This document shows, one piece after another, positions 63,251 through 64,000 of a DNA stretch of 64,000 nucleotides. This DNA comes from [Chlorobium] sp. 445 (lineage in GTDB: Bacteria > Bacteroidota > Chlorobiia > Chlorobiales > Thermochlorobacteraceae): the NCBI GenBank assembly GCA_002763895.1, contig NSLH01000013.1:1-64000 (forward strand), written 5' to 3'. Positions within the stretch are counted from its first letter, which is position 1, and the number at the start of each line of letters is the position of its first letter. Under the pieces are notes generated by a model, which was given only the letters and a program-made list of their open reading frames with translations, was not told the origin of the DNA and did no database searches. Position numbers and translations under genes: made by a program.

Positions 63251-64000
63251 ATGATAAGTATTTTGGTAGTAGACGATGAACATACAATTACAGAGTTCAT
63301 TAAGGAAGCGCTATCTGAGGAAGGCTATCTTGTTGAGACGGCAGGCAATGGCAGAGAAGCCTTGAGCATCGCTAGAAAGTTTTCTCCTGATATTGTTATT
63401 CTGGACTTTATGATGCCCGACATGAATGGGCTGCAAGTACTTACTGAACTCAAAAAACTCGACGAGACCATACAGGTGTTGATGCTCACAGCTTATAACT
63501 CTGTGCCCACGGCGCTTCAAGCGATCCGACAAGGTGCTGCAGATTACATCTTGAAGCCCTTTGATTTAGACGCACTGAAAATTTCAGTAGATAAGCTGGT
63601 TGAGAAAATCACGCTGAAAAATCAATTGCGCTATTTGCAAGAAAAATGTTGCAAAACGCCTTGCAGGTTCAGACTTTGTGCTTTGCCCTTCGCCGCAGAT
63701 GAGCAAGGTCTATGAACTTGCCATGCAAGTGGCACAGACCAATGATACTACAGTGCTCATTCAAGGTGAAAGCGGCACGGGGAAAGAACATGTCGCAAAG
63801 TTTATTCACTTGCAGTCCATGCGCAAAGCCAAACCTTTTGTGGAACTCAATTGCGCTGCCATCCCCGATAATCTCTTAGAATCAGAGCTATTTGGTTATG
63901 AGCCAGGGGCATTTACAGATGCGCGCGCCAAAAAAATCGGCTTGCTGGAATACGCTGATGGTGGTACACTCTTTCTCGATGAAATCGGTGATATGCCGCT
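63251..64000 (+). CDS. NtrC-family sigma-54 response regulator, frameshifted, 3' end outside window
   Basis: Frame 63251-63715 encodes a receiver domain ([14 protein letters not shown], phosphoacceptor in [23 protein letters not shown]), and the reading then continues in another frame with [12 protein letters not shown], the Walker [16 protein letters not shown], the GAFTDA loop that contacts sigma-54 and FLDEIGDMP. One A added to the A5 run at 63642-63646 connects them ([15 protein letters not shown]). The effector, a DNA-binding HTH, lies beyond the window. It is likely to activate sigma-54 promoters in response to a kinase not present here. Confidence 0.9.

Noticed and set aside
1-64000. 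CRISPR arrays, insertion sequences and prophage
   Set aside because: No regularly spaced repeats, transposase motifs, terminal inverted repeats or phage genes were seen.

Overview
The window reads as chromosomal DNA of a green sulfur bacterium-like phototroph (Chlorobi/Bacteroidota side of the tree). The main evidence is a BchY subunit of chlorophyllide a reductase (29264-30583), lipid A synthesis (LpxB), ADP-glucose glycogen synthase, a gingipain-like protein with a type IX secretion style C-terminus, HU/SPOR and Ig-like lipoproteins typical of the group, and dense operons. Sodium-coupled solute uptake and proline dehydrogenase point to a photoheterotrophic life rather than strict autotrophy; placement near Chloroherpeton or Thermochlorobacter is inference. 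No insertion sequence, phage or CRISPR array was seen.

Layout. 1-6 kb: end of a flavodoxin, a GDT1-family half transporter, a DUF2064 nucleotidyltransferase-like enzyme, a YfhO membrane protein and DprA. 6-13.4 kb: a physiological module of a cNMP/CBS/DUF294 nucleotidyltransferase-like regulator, a DEDDh exonuclease, a long structured leader, the small and large subunits of a sodium:solute symporter, a strong terminator and an outer-membrane porin. 13.4-31 kb: tandem lipoproteins, GlgA, a HAD phosphatase, methyltransferases, a GT2 fusion protein, LpxB, proline dehydrogenase, a double receiver, XseA, an HU/SPOR protein and BchY. 31-42 kb: signalling (GAF/HD-GYP, TPR histidine kinase), a multi-winged-helix membrane protein, YidD, YidC, PAP2 phosphatase and an RhlE-type helicase. 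42-61 kb: a surface polysaccharide locus. Ten genes on the minus strand, mostly joined by ATGA or TAATG stop/start overlaps, run from an OstA/LptA-like protein through two flippases, a methyltransferase, glycosyltransferases and an O-antigen ligase-like protein into a PorU-like sortase and two more glycosyltransferases; wecB diverges from the head. 61-64 kb: a methyltransferase, an AttH/CrtC-type lipoprotein, tRNA-Arg(CCU) and the start of an NtrC-type regulator.

The most interesting biology is the PorU-like sortase translationally coupled to an O-antigen ligase-like gene, which suggests that synthesis of an anchoring lipopolysaccharide and attachment of secreted proteins to it are made as one unit. 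Next come the symporter module with its structured leader and coiled-coil insertion, and a membrane protein with three winged-helix-like repeats.

Data caveat: at least seven genes are broken by eight single-base shifts. Seven would be repaired by adding one base, six of these in A or T runs of 4-6. The intact lengths fit whole codons after repair, so most are probably sequencing or assembly errors. I annotate those genes as single units and give the break points.
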